From Spirochaetaceae bacterium (GTDB taxonomy: Bacteria > Spirochaetota > Spirochaetia > Treponematales > Treponemataceae): DNA of 12,652 bases. The notes beneath the pieces were generated by a model that worked only from the letters and a program-made list of their open reading frames with translations, was not told where the DNA came from and ran no database searches. Positions 1 to 5,331 of this stretch are shown here, piece by piece. Each line of letters opens with the position of its first letter. Position 1 is the first letter of the stretch. Location: assembly GCA_031272345.1 (NCBI GenBank), contig JAISTZ010000016.1:1-12652 (forward strand), in the 5' to 3' direction. Both the position numbers and the translations under genes were made by a program.

Positions 1-161
1 TCACGGAGGCAACAGGACCGATTGTTCACAAATTTGGTTATTGTCTTGAGGGGGATATAAAGAGAATGTATTTAGCTGTTCCGGCGTCGTTAATTCGCGG
101 CAGATTATGGAAACTGGAATATAATTATCCGGTTAAAGTACAAGTTTATTTCTTGGAGTAA
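1..161 (+). CDS. C-terminal fragment of an unrecognised protein (5' end outside window)
   Basis: An open frame enters from the left edge (first full codon at base 3) and ends at TAA 159-161, giving 52 visible residues that finish with YPVKVQVYFLE. The segment mixes charged and aromatic residues and has no motif I recognise. There is no clear membrane segment. It is more AT-rich than the genes to the right, so it may belong to a different compositional block such as a surface polysaccharide locus. That is a guess, prompted only by the GtrA gene that follows. There are 116 bases between its stop and the next likely start, and the next gene has its own promoter there, so the two need not be co-transcribed. 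Function unknown. Confidence 0.5.
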   Translation, partial: TEATGPIVHKFGYCLEGDIKRMYLAVPASLIRGRLWKLEYNYPVKVQVYFLE

Positions 162-231
162 GCGGATAGTATATCAAGAACAAAATAAAAATTGAATGGC
201 TACTGCCAGATGAGTCGGCATCCTTGCGCCC

Positions 232-260
232 TTGACAGGATGTGGAAACAACGCTATGGT
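232..260 (+). promoter_or_regulatory. Sigma-70-like promoter of the GtrA gene
   Basis: A consensus TTGACA at 232-237 is separated by 17 bases from TATGGT at 255-260. Transcription would start near 267, about 11 bases before the TTG start codon at 278 and right at the ribosome-binding site. The in-frame GTG at 242 lies inside this promoter, which argues against it as the start. Confidence 0.6.
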
Positions 261-277
261 GTAGAAAGGAATCAACT

Positions 278-685
278 TTGACACACCTTGATCGTCCGCT
301 TGTAACACAATTCATCAAATTCGGCGTCGTGGGCCTCTCGAACACGGGGATAAGCTACGTCACCTATGCGGCGCTGGTCTATCTCTCGGTGCATTACATC
401 CTGGCAAGCATCATCGCGTTTGCCGTAAGCGTGTTGAATTCCTTTTTTTGGAACAGCAAATTCGTTTTTAAAAAAACCGGAGACGAAAAACGGAACACGG
501 GCAAGACCCTTCTGAGGACCTTCATCGCCTATGGTTCCACGGGGCTCATCCTGTCGAATGTCCTGCTCTTTGTGCTCGTGGATGTTGCGGGGATTTCCAA
601 ATACCTTGCGCCGCTGTTCATCCTCCTCGTCACCGTGCCCCTCAACTTCGGGCTCAACAAATGGTGGGCGTTTAAGGAAAAATAA
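278..685 (+). CDS. GtrA-family membrane protein, stand-alone
   Basis: This predicted 135-residue integral membrane protein belongs to the GtrA family. Members are thought to help move polyprenol-phosphate-linked sugars across the inner membrane or to work with glycosyltransferases. The protein opens with the family-type segment QFIKFGVVGLSNTGISY at about residues 11-27. Four hydrophobic segments can be drawn at roughly 12-32, 36-57, 81-104 and 108-127. The typical end, with asparagine and an aromatic-rich FGLNKWWAF, is present. I chose the TTG at 278 because AAAGGA at 265-270 sits 7 bases before it. The in-frame GTG at 242 has no properly spaced ribosome site and lies within the promoter. No glycosyltransferase partner is visible beside it, although one could lie to the left. 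A second GtrA domain occurs fused to the glycosyltransferase at 5332-6441. Confidence 0.85.
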   Translation: MTHLDRPLVTQFIKFGVVGLSNTGISYVTYAALVYLSVHYILASIIAFAVSVLNSFFWNSKFVFKKTGDEKRNTGKTLLRTFIAYGSTGLILSNVLLFVLVDVAGISKYLAPLFILLVTVPLNFGLNKWWAFKEK

Positions 686-692
686 ATAGGTG

Positions 693-721
693 TTGCAAAA
701 AAAGCGCCCCTATGCTATACT
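693..721 (+). promoter_or_regulatory. Sigma-70-like promoter of the beta-barrel gene
   Basis: TTGCAA at 693-698 and TATACT at 716-721 are separated by exactly 17 bases. The expected start of transcription near 728 gives a leader of about 13 bases. That is just long enough to hold the GAGAGG ribosome site at 730-735 before ATG 741. Confidence 0.65.
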
Positions 722-740
722 GACTCATTGAGAGGTGTCT

Positions 741-1556
741 ATGAAGCGGAAAATTATGACCATGATTCTGATCCTGGCGGTTGTTTTGGGCGCCCAGGCC
801 CAGGTCGGGATGAATCTGAGCGGAGCCGCCGGGCTTTTCACAATTCCGGCCGCAAGAAACGGCTGGGGCGGGGACTCCAATCTGGCGCTCGACGTGGGGT
901 ATCACACGGTGATTACCCAGGACAAGGTTGCCGAGGGCTATGTGCCGATGAATCATCTGGCGGCGGTGAATCTGAGCATCCTCAAGTGGGTGGAGATCGG
1001 CGCGGCCCTGGACATTCAGCCGGAACGGTATGCCGGACAACGGCCAACGGATTTTCTGCTGAATTACAAGATCAACTTCCCGATAAAAATGACTTCCATC
1101 GGCCTGGGGGGCAACTTTCAGTTCCTGAATTTCGCCAGCCAGGACGGTCAGGACTTCACCGCCGGGCAGGTATATGCGGTTGTAACCTACACGGGGACCT
1201 TTTTTGACATGCCCGCCGAGACGAGCGCGGTTATCGGAAAAACCTTTTATATGTCCAAAAAAAAAAATAACAGCGACATCGATTTCGGCATGGGCTTCGA
1301 CCTGGTGCTTGCCCCGGAAGTGTTCAAGGAGTACGTGCACCTGGTCATCGACTTTGCAAATTTTTCCTACAGCGACAAACCCTGGGGCGCCGATGGGGGG
1401 TACCGGGGCATCCTCAACACGGGAATCCGCGTGAACCTTGGCATGATTCCGGCCCTGAGCAAGATGAAATTGATGCTGGACATTCTGGGAACCGACCTCT
1501 TTGATTCCGGCCGGGCTTTTTCAGTCGCCGTTGTTTTTGGAAAACAGATACTGTAG
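741..1556 (+). CDS. Putative outer-membrane beta-barrel protein with signal peptide
   Basis: The 271-residue product starts with a typical Sec signal peptide: MKRK, a hydrophobic core, and a likely cut after AQA near residue 20. The mature part has many alternating short strands rich in aromatic and small residues and no membrane helices, as expected for an exported beta-barrel. The early SGAAGLFTIPAAR stretch resembles the start of YjbH-like outer-membrane proteins, but I would not assign that family. The ATG at 741 is preferred over the in-frame GTG at 735, because the GTG overlaps the GAGAGG ribosome site. A run of eleven A residues (1257-1267) encodes the three lysines in MSKKKNN and is a possible slippage site. 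The stop overlaps the ribosome site of the next gene, so the two are probably co-transcribed. The exact role is unknown. Confidence 0.65.
   Translation: MKRKIMTMILILAVVLGAQAQVGMNLSGAAGLFTIPAARNGWGGDSNLALDVGYHTVITQDKVAEGYVPMNHLAAVNLSILKWVEIGAALDIQPERYAGQRPTDFLLNYKINFPIKMTSIGLGGNFQFLNFASQDGQDFTAGQVYAVVTYTGTFFDMPAETSAVIGKTFYMSKKKNNSDIDFGMGFDLVLAPEVFKEYVHLVIDFANFSYSDKPWGADGGYRGILNTGIRVNLGMIPALSKMKLMLDILGTDLFDSGRAFSVAVVFGKQIL
1257..1267 (+). repeat. A11 homopolymer inside the beta-barrel coding region
   Basis: Eleven consecutive A residues encode part of Ser-Lys-Lys-Lys-Asn. Adding one A brings the following TAA (1268-1270) into frame at once. Losing one A shifts into a frame that stops at 1432-1434. 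Either change would truncate the protein at roughly residue 176 or a little beyond 230. Confidence 0.9.
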
Positions 1557-1564
1557 GAGACGCC

Positions 1565-2575
1565 ATGGCGGAGGTAACCCTGGGACGCACGGGAATCACC
1601 GTGCAAAAGGACGGTTTTGGCGCGCTGCCGATTCAGCGGCGGACCCTCGAGGACGCCCTGCCGATTCTGCGGAGGGCCCTTGATTCGGGCATCAACTTCT
1701 TCGACACCGCCCGGAGCTATTCGGACAGCGAAGAAAAACTCGGCAAGGCGATTTCGGGCCAAAGGGACTCCTTCATCATCGCGAGCAAGTCCCCGGCGGC
1801 CACGGCCAGGGACTACCTCATGGACCTGGAAACCTCCCTGCGGAATCTCAAAACTGACCGCATCGACATCTACCAGTTCCACAACCCGGAAAAAATACCC
1901 AGACCCGGGGACCCCTCGGGGCTCTACGAGGCCGCCCAGGACGCGCGGGCCGCGGGAAAAATCCGCTTCATCGGCATATCGAACCACCGGCTGCCCGTCG
2001 CGGCAGAAGCTGTGCGGAGCGGCCTCTACGACACCCTCCAGTTCCCCTTCAACTACCTCTCAAGCGGCAAGGAGGAGGACCTGGTGGCACTGTGCAAGGA
2101 GAAGGGGGTCGGCTTTATCGGGATGAAGGGCCTCTCCGGGGGACTCATCACGGACATCGGCGCCGCCAGGGCGTGGATCGCCCGGTTCGACTCGGTGGTT
2201 CCCATCTGGGGGATTCAGACCATGGGGGAACTGGAGAGCCTCATCGCCGCCGTCCGCAGGGACGAAAAAGCGCCCACGGCGGAGCAGCAGGCCCGCATAG
2301 AAAAGGACCGCCGGGAACTGTGCGGCGAGTTCTGCCGGAGCTGCGGGTACTGCGCCCCCTGCCGGGCGGGGATAAAAATCTTCAACTGCGCCAGGATGTC
2401 CCTCCTCCTCAGGCGGATGCCCAGCGCAAATTTCCTCACCCCCGAATGGCGGAGGGAGATGGAAAAAATCAAGGACTGCCAGGACTGCGGGGACTGCGAG
2501 GCCCGGTGCCCCTACTCCCTCCCCATACGGGAACTCCTTAAAAAGAACTACGAGGATTATCAGACCTTTCTCTAA
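1565..2575 (+). CDS. Aldo/keto reductase with C-terminal cysteine-rich iron-sulfur domain
   Basis: This 336-residue protein is predicted to be a cytoplasmic NAD(P)H-dependent oxidoreductase with an added ferredoxin-like tail. The aldo/keto reductase tetrad is visible as Asp47, Tyr52 (in FFDTARSYSDSE), Lys75 (IIASKSPA) and His106 (IYQFHNP). The C-terminal part carries ten clustered cysteines. Residues 253, 257, 260, 263, 266 and 275 form one group. Residues 305, 308, 311 and 315 form a CxxCxxCxxxCP motif typical of 4Fe-4S binding. The substrate cannot be told from sequence, and members of this subgroup are usually left uncharacterised. The ATG is supported by AGGAGA at 1555-1560, which overlaps the stop of the preceding gene. 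The two genes are therefore probably one transcript. The 3' end faces glgA with only 39 bases between the stops. Confidence 0.9.
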   Translation: MAEVTLGRTGITVQKDGFGALPIQRRTLEDALPILRRALDSGINFFDTARSYSDSEEKLGKAISGQRDSFIIASKSPAATARDYLMDLETSLRNLKTDRIDIYQFHNPEKIPRPGDPSGLYEAAQDARAAGKIRFIGISNHRLPVAAEAVRSGLYDTLQFPFNYLSSGKEEDLVALCKEKGVGFIGMKGLSGGLITDIGAARAWIARFDSVVPIWGIQTMGELESLIAAVRRDEKAPTAEQQARIEKDRRELCGEFCRSCGYCAPCRAGIKIFNCARMSLLLRRMPSANFLTPEWRREMEKIKDCQDCGDCEARCPYSLPIRELLKKNYEDYQTFL

Positions 2576-2580
2576 AATTA

Positions 2581-2594
2581 GCGGCCCAGGCCGC
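2581..2594. terminator. Short GC hairpin between convergent genes
   Basis: GCGGC and GCCGC pair around a 4-base loop between the stops of the aldo/keto reductase and glgA. Read on the minus strand it is followed by TAATTTTA, which could make a weak terminator for glgA. The stem is only 5 bp and the U tract is poor, so this is tentative. Confidence 0.3.
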
Positions 2595-2597
2595 CCC

Positions 2598-2616
2598 AGT
2601 CCCGGTTGACTTTTTC
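2598..2616 (-). repeat. 19-base repeated element, copy 1 (after glgA)
   Basis: On the minus strand this reads GAAAAAGTCAACCGGGACT and begins inside the TGA stop of glgA. It matches 8604-8622 at 18 of 19 positions. The function is unknown. Confidence 0.55.
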
Positions 2617-4078
2617 AGTGCTTCCCCAAAGCGTTCCGGTACACCTGGAGGTAGCTCTTGGCCGCGATGTCCCAGCCGAATTTTTGGGCCATCCCGCGCT
2701 TCCGCATCTCCGTGATGTGGTCCCGCTTGTTATACCAGGCCCACACGGCCCAGCCGACGGTGTCGTAGACCGTGTCCGGGGTGAGGTTATCGAACATGAA
2801 CCCCGTGCCCTCCCCGGTGCGCTCGTCGTAGTTTTGCACCGTGTCCGCCAGCCCCCCGGTGCGCCGCACAATCGGAAGGGTGCCGTAGAGGAGGGAGTAC
2901 ATCTGGTTTAGGCCGCAGGGCTCGTACCGGGAGGGCATGAGGAAGAAGTCGCTCCCCGCCTCGATCAGGTGACTGAGCTCCTCGCTGTAGCCGACTTGCG
3001 CCCGAAACACGGGCAGCTTCTTTTGCAGCTCAAGGATTTCCGACTCGCACCAGTGTTCCCCGGACCCGAGGAGGGCCACCTGGACCTTCATGGTGGCGCA
3101 GACCCGGTACATGCACCCCCAGGTGGGCGCGAAGAGCTCCGCCACGCCCTTTTGGTCCACCAGCCTGGTGACGATGCCTATAATTGGTATCTTGTCCGAG
3201 ACCTCAAGACCCATGCGTTCCTGGAGGGCCCTCTTGTTCGCGGCCTTTCCCGTAGAAACCGTATTAAGTGTATACTTTTTTGCAAGGAAGGCGTCCTTGG
3301 AGGGGTTCCATATCTCCGTGTCGACCCCGTTCAGGATGCCCGAAAGACAGGACGCCCGCGCCCGGAGGAGGCCGTCGAGCCTGAAGCCCGATTCGGGACT
3401 CTGGATTTCCCTGGCATAGGTAGGGGACACCGTGGTGAGGGCCGCCGCCGAGGAGATTCCCGCCTTGAGGAAGTTGATTCTGTCCCAGTCCTCGAAGCCC
3501 GAGGCGTAGAAACAGTCCCAGGGGAGACCGAGCTGGGGGAAAAAGTCCTTGGGGTAGATGCCCTGGTAGCCCATGTTGTGGATGGTGAACACCCCGGCGG
3601 TCTTCTTGAATTCCCGGTAGCGCTCCCGGAACTTGAGGAGGGGCATGGCGAGGGCGCCGGACCAGTCGTGGGCGTGGATGACCTCCGGAATCCACGAGAG
3701 CTTCCGGCACAACTGGAAGGCCCCGTTGCACAGGAGGGAGAACCGCAGGGGATTGTCGTGGAAATCCCTTTCCCAGGGGGAACCGTAGACCCCGTCCCGC
3801 CCGAAAAACTGCTCGTGGTCGATGAAGAAGACCGTGACCTTGCCGGAGAGCTTGGCCGTGTAGACCGCGGTCCACTCCTCCTTCCAGGCCAGGGGCACCC
3901 CCAGGGGGTCCTCCAGCCTGGTGAGCCCCTCCCTGGGGATCGAATAGTACCGGGGCATCACGATACGCACGTCCGCGCCTGTCTTGTGCAGGGCCAGGCT
4001 GAGGGCGCTGACCATATCCGCCAGGCCGCCGGTCTTTGCAAAGGGGGTTAGTTCAGCGGTAACCATCAGAATTTTCAT
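2615..4078 (-). CDS. glgA: Glycogen synthase (ADP-glucose:glucan glucosyltransferase)
   Basis: GlgA extends alpha-1,4-glucan chains from ADP-glucose in the cytoplasm. The 487-residue product matches the usual length of the GT5 family. The N-terminal KTGGLADM motif at residues 15-22 is the ADP-glucose binding loop. HAHDWSG, TIHNMGYQG, TTVSPTYAREI and NGVDTEIWNP follow in the expected order. The C-terminal half has IIGIVTRLVDQKG and the PSRYEPCGLNQMYSL stretch followed by RRTGGLADTV, the conserved donor-site region. The ATG is supported by AGGAGA at 4083-4088. That 13-base start context, AGGAGACGCCATG, is identical to the one in front of the aldo/keto reductase. The gene has its own promoter, so it can be expressed apart from the trio upstream. 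No glgB, glgC or glgP lies in the window. Confidence 0.96.
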   Translation of the reverse strand: MKILMVTAELTPFAKTGGLADMVSALSLALHKTGADVRIVMPRYYSIPREGLTRLEDPLGVPLAWKEEWTAVYTAKLSGKVTVFFIDHEQFFGRDGVYGSPWERDFHDNPLRFSLLCNGAFQLCRKLSWIPEVIHAHDWSGALAMPLLKFRERYREFKKTAGVFTIHNMGYQGIYPKDFFPQLGLPWDCFYASGFEDWDRINFLKAGISSAAALTTVSPTYAREIQSPESGFRLDGLLRARASCLSGILNGVDTEIWNPSKDAFLAKKYTLNTVSTGKAANKRALQERMGLEVSDKIPIIGIVTRLVDQKGVAELFAPTWGCMYRVCATMKVQVALLGSGEHWCESEILELQKKLPVFRAQVGYSEELSHLIEAGSDFFLMPSRYEPCGLNQMYSLLYGTLPIVRRTGGLADTVQNYDERTGEGTGFMFDNLTPDTVYDTVGWAVWAWYNKRDHITEMRKRGMAQKFGWDIAAKSYLQVYRNALGKH

Positions 4079-4096
4079 GGCGTCTCCTGTGCTTCC

Positions 4097-4105
4097 AGTA
4101 TACCA
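4097..4105 (-). promoter_or_regulatory. Extended -10 promoter of glgA
   Basis: The minus strand reads TGGTATACT, a perfect extended -10 (TGn followed by TATACT). The -35 region near 4120-4125 is poor (TGGTTT), which is common with extended -10 promoters. The predicted start near 4090 leaves a leader of about 12 bases containing the AGGAGA site. Confidence 0.55.
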
Positions 4106-4134
4106 TAAAATTCCGAAAAAAACCAGAAATCGGT

Positions 4135-4167
4135 GCTGTCCAGGAAGCCGGTTACTTCCTGGACAGC
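4135..4167 (-). terminator. Perfect 13-bp hairpin after the minus-strand trio
   Basis: GCTGTCCAGGAAG and its exact complement CTTCCTGGACAGC flank a 7-base loop. The hairpin begins 6 bases past the stop at 4173. On the minus strand the nearest T run (seven Ts) comes about 12 bases after the stem, so it is not a textbook intrinsic terminator. It could still end the trio's transcript or protect its 3' end. It sits just before the glgA promoter. Confidence 0.5.
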
Positions 4168-4172
4168 CCTCG

Positions 4173-4673
4173 CTATTTTACCTGACTGAAGAGGGCCGAG
4201 ATTTCCTTCCGCCAGGGAGCGGGGCCGGCCGTCTCGTTTTCCCACTCGATGGTCCGGCTGATGTTGAAGGTTTTGCCCGGGGGGTCGCTCTGTTTTGCCA
4301 CGGCGAACTTCCCCTGGCCGATGTAGACGATCCGCTCACCCGGATTCAGGGGTTCCTGCTCGATGAGGAGGGAGAGCACACAGTCAAAGTGCACGGGCTC
4401 CCCGGTCTTCCTGTCGCAGAGGGCCTCGGCGATGTTTTCGATTTCCTTGCCGCACCGGGCGCACAGGGTTTTGGTGCGCTTGAATTCCCGGATGGCCCTG
4501 GTGTTTTCCGCCATGGACTGCTGGAGACTCTCGCTGATTTCCTTGTTGAAGGGAATTTTGGGCTCATTTTTGGGCTTCCTGCGGTCGGCGGCGTTTTTCC
4601 GGCGGTCCCAGCCCCCCTTGTTCCGTCTGCCCCCCCTGGAAGAAGACCGCTTAAAAGAACCGGATTGATCCAT
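4173..4673 (-). CDS. Basic protein with zinc-ribbon-like cysteine/histidine cluster, function unknown
   Basis: The 166-residue product has a strongly basic, low-complexity N-terminus (residues 7-40, rich in Arg, Lys, Ser and Gly) that suggests nucleic-acid or ribosome contact. A compact domain follows with Cys71, Cys74, Cys86, His95 and Cys98 (CARC, then a CD, then HFDC), a plausible zinc site. There is no signal peptide or membrane segment. The start is placed at ATG 4673 because GAGAGGAAG lies 7 bases upstream, whereas an upstream in-frame start at 4709 would overlap the previous gene. Only one base separates it from the stop of the FlgM-like peptide, so the two are almost certainly translated from one message with yraN. 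I recall spirochaetal proteins of this type being labelled hypothetical, and no function should be assumed. Confidence 0.75.
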   Translation of the reverse strand: MDQSGSFKRSSSRGGRRNKGGWDRRKNAADRRKPKNEPKIPFNKEISESLQQSMAENTRAIREFKRTKTLCARCGKEIENIAEALCDRKTGEPVHFDCVLSLLIEQEPLNPGERIVYIGQGKFAVAKQSDPPGKTFNISRTIEWENETAGPAPWRKEISALFSQVK

Positions 4674-4674
4674 G

Positions 4675-4845
4675 CTAAAACTTCCTCTCCGCCTGGGAGT
4701 CTTCCACAAGCTGTCTGCTCATCACAAAGGCGATCCGCTGGACAGCATTGTCAAGGTATGACCTGTCCTTGATTTTTTGCCGCAGCTCCAGAATCCGCAA
4801 GGACGGTTCATTTTGAAATTTTTTATACCCTTCATCAGACTTCAT
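4675..4845 (-). CDS. 56-residue FlgM-like peptide
   Basis: This short gene fits exactly between its neighbours. Its ATG overlaps the TGA of yraN (ATGA at 4845-4842), and its TAG ends one base before the next ATG. That spacing strongly suggests it is real and translationally coupled. The peptide (MKSDEGYKKF to QAERKF) contains LRILELRQKIKDRSYL followed by AVQRIAFVMS. This follows the pattern of the C-terminal helices of FlgM, the anti-sigma factor that binds the flagellar sigma factor FliA: I/L-xx-I-K, then a SYL or SYN turn, then a helix with IA. FlgM is usually 70-100 residues with an unstructured N-terminal half, which is missing here. It may be a FlgM paralogue or a separate family with a chance resemblance. 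The comparison is from memory and needs a profile search. Confidence 0.6.
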   Translation of the reverse strand: MKSDEGYKKFQNEPSLRILELRQKIKDRSYLDNAVQRIAFVMSRQLVEDSQAERKF

Positions 4846-5234
4846 ACAAGCTCCGAAAAAGCATTTTCGATGTGACGAACTGAATCAGTCCCGTGCATGT
4901 CAACGATGAGCACATCGAATCGAATAAAGCACTCATTATATTGTCGAAAATCCGCAAGGAAAAATTTAGCCGTTTCAATGATTCTTTTTTGTTTTCTTGT
5001 GTCCAAAAGGCGTTCCAGGGTGTCGTAACAGCCCCTGGGCATGGTTTTGACCTCCGCGAAGACCACCAGGTCACCCTTTTTGGCGATGATGTCGACCTCC
5101 CCCCGGCGGGTGCGCCATTGCCGCCGGAGGATTTCGTACCCCGCCCCTTGCAGGAACCGGGCGGCCTTTTCTTCGCCCCCGTCGCCGACGGATTTGGTGT
5201 TCCGCCCCGCGGGTTGACTATTTCCTTGAGTCAT
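4842..5234 (-). CDS. yraN: YraN / UPF0102 family nuclease-like protein
   Basis: The 130-residue cytoplasmic protein carries the family core, with RGEVDII at residues 44-50 (Glu46, Asp48) and VVFAEVK at 57-63 (Glu61, Lys63). These form the PD-(D/E)xK-type signature of a Holliday-junction-resolvase-like fold. The later LDTRKQKRIIETAKFFL stretch is also typical. The biochemical role of the family is not firmly settled. ATG 5234 is preferred because it gives the usual length. Longer in-frame reading upstream has no family similarity and runs through the promoter and the start of the divergent gene. There is no Shine-Dalgarno site, but a promoter ends 9 bases upstream, so the message is probably leaderless. 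It is the first gene of a minus-strand trio. Confidence 0.88.
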   Translation of the reverse strand: MTQGNSQPAGRNTKSVGDGGEEKAARFLQGAGYEILRRQWRTRRGEVDIIAKKGDLVVFAEVKTMPRGCYDTLERLLDTRKQKRIIETAKFFLADFRQYNECFIRFDVLIVDMHGTDSVRHIENAFSELV

Positions 5235-5242
5235 GGTAAAAA
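5214..5242 (+). promoter_or_regulatory. Possible promoter of the glycosyltransferase-GtrA gene
   Basis: TTGACT at 5214-5219 and TAAAAA at 5237-5242 are 17 bases apart and face right. This would give a leader of roughly 80 bases and would overlap the start of yraN and its divergent promoter. The -10 is weak, so this is only the best candidate in the intergenic space. Confidence 0.25.
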
Positions 5243-5243
5243 A

Positions 5244-5272
5244 ACAATAGTAATTCCCGAGGTCCCTGTCAA
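5244..5272 (-). promoter_or_regulatory. Promoter of yraN, probably leaderless
   Basis: On the minus strand a consensus TTGACA (5272-5267) is followed after 17 bases by TATTGT (5249-5244). Transcription would begin near 5237, about 3 bases before ATG 5234. No ribosome site lies between them. Confidence 0.6.
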
Positions 5273-5331
5273 TACCGCTGGGGAAGCATCGGGTTGTCCC
5301 ACGGGACGGTTTGAACAGGAAAGGAGAAAGG

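Noticed and set aside
210..224. Small hairpin (GATG..CATC) before the GtrA promoter as a terminator
   Set aside because: It has a four-base stem with no T tract, within chance expectation.
242..277. GTG 242 as the start of the GtrA protein
   Set aside because: It lies between the -35 and -10 boxes and has a ribosome site only one base away. The TTG at 278 has proper spacing.
2969..4051. Long + strand open frame (360 codons) opposite glgA
   Set aside because: It mirrors the GC-rich third-position pattern of glgA, has no family motif and no credible start, while the minus-strand frame is an unmistakable glycogen synthase.
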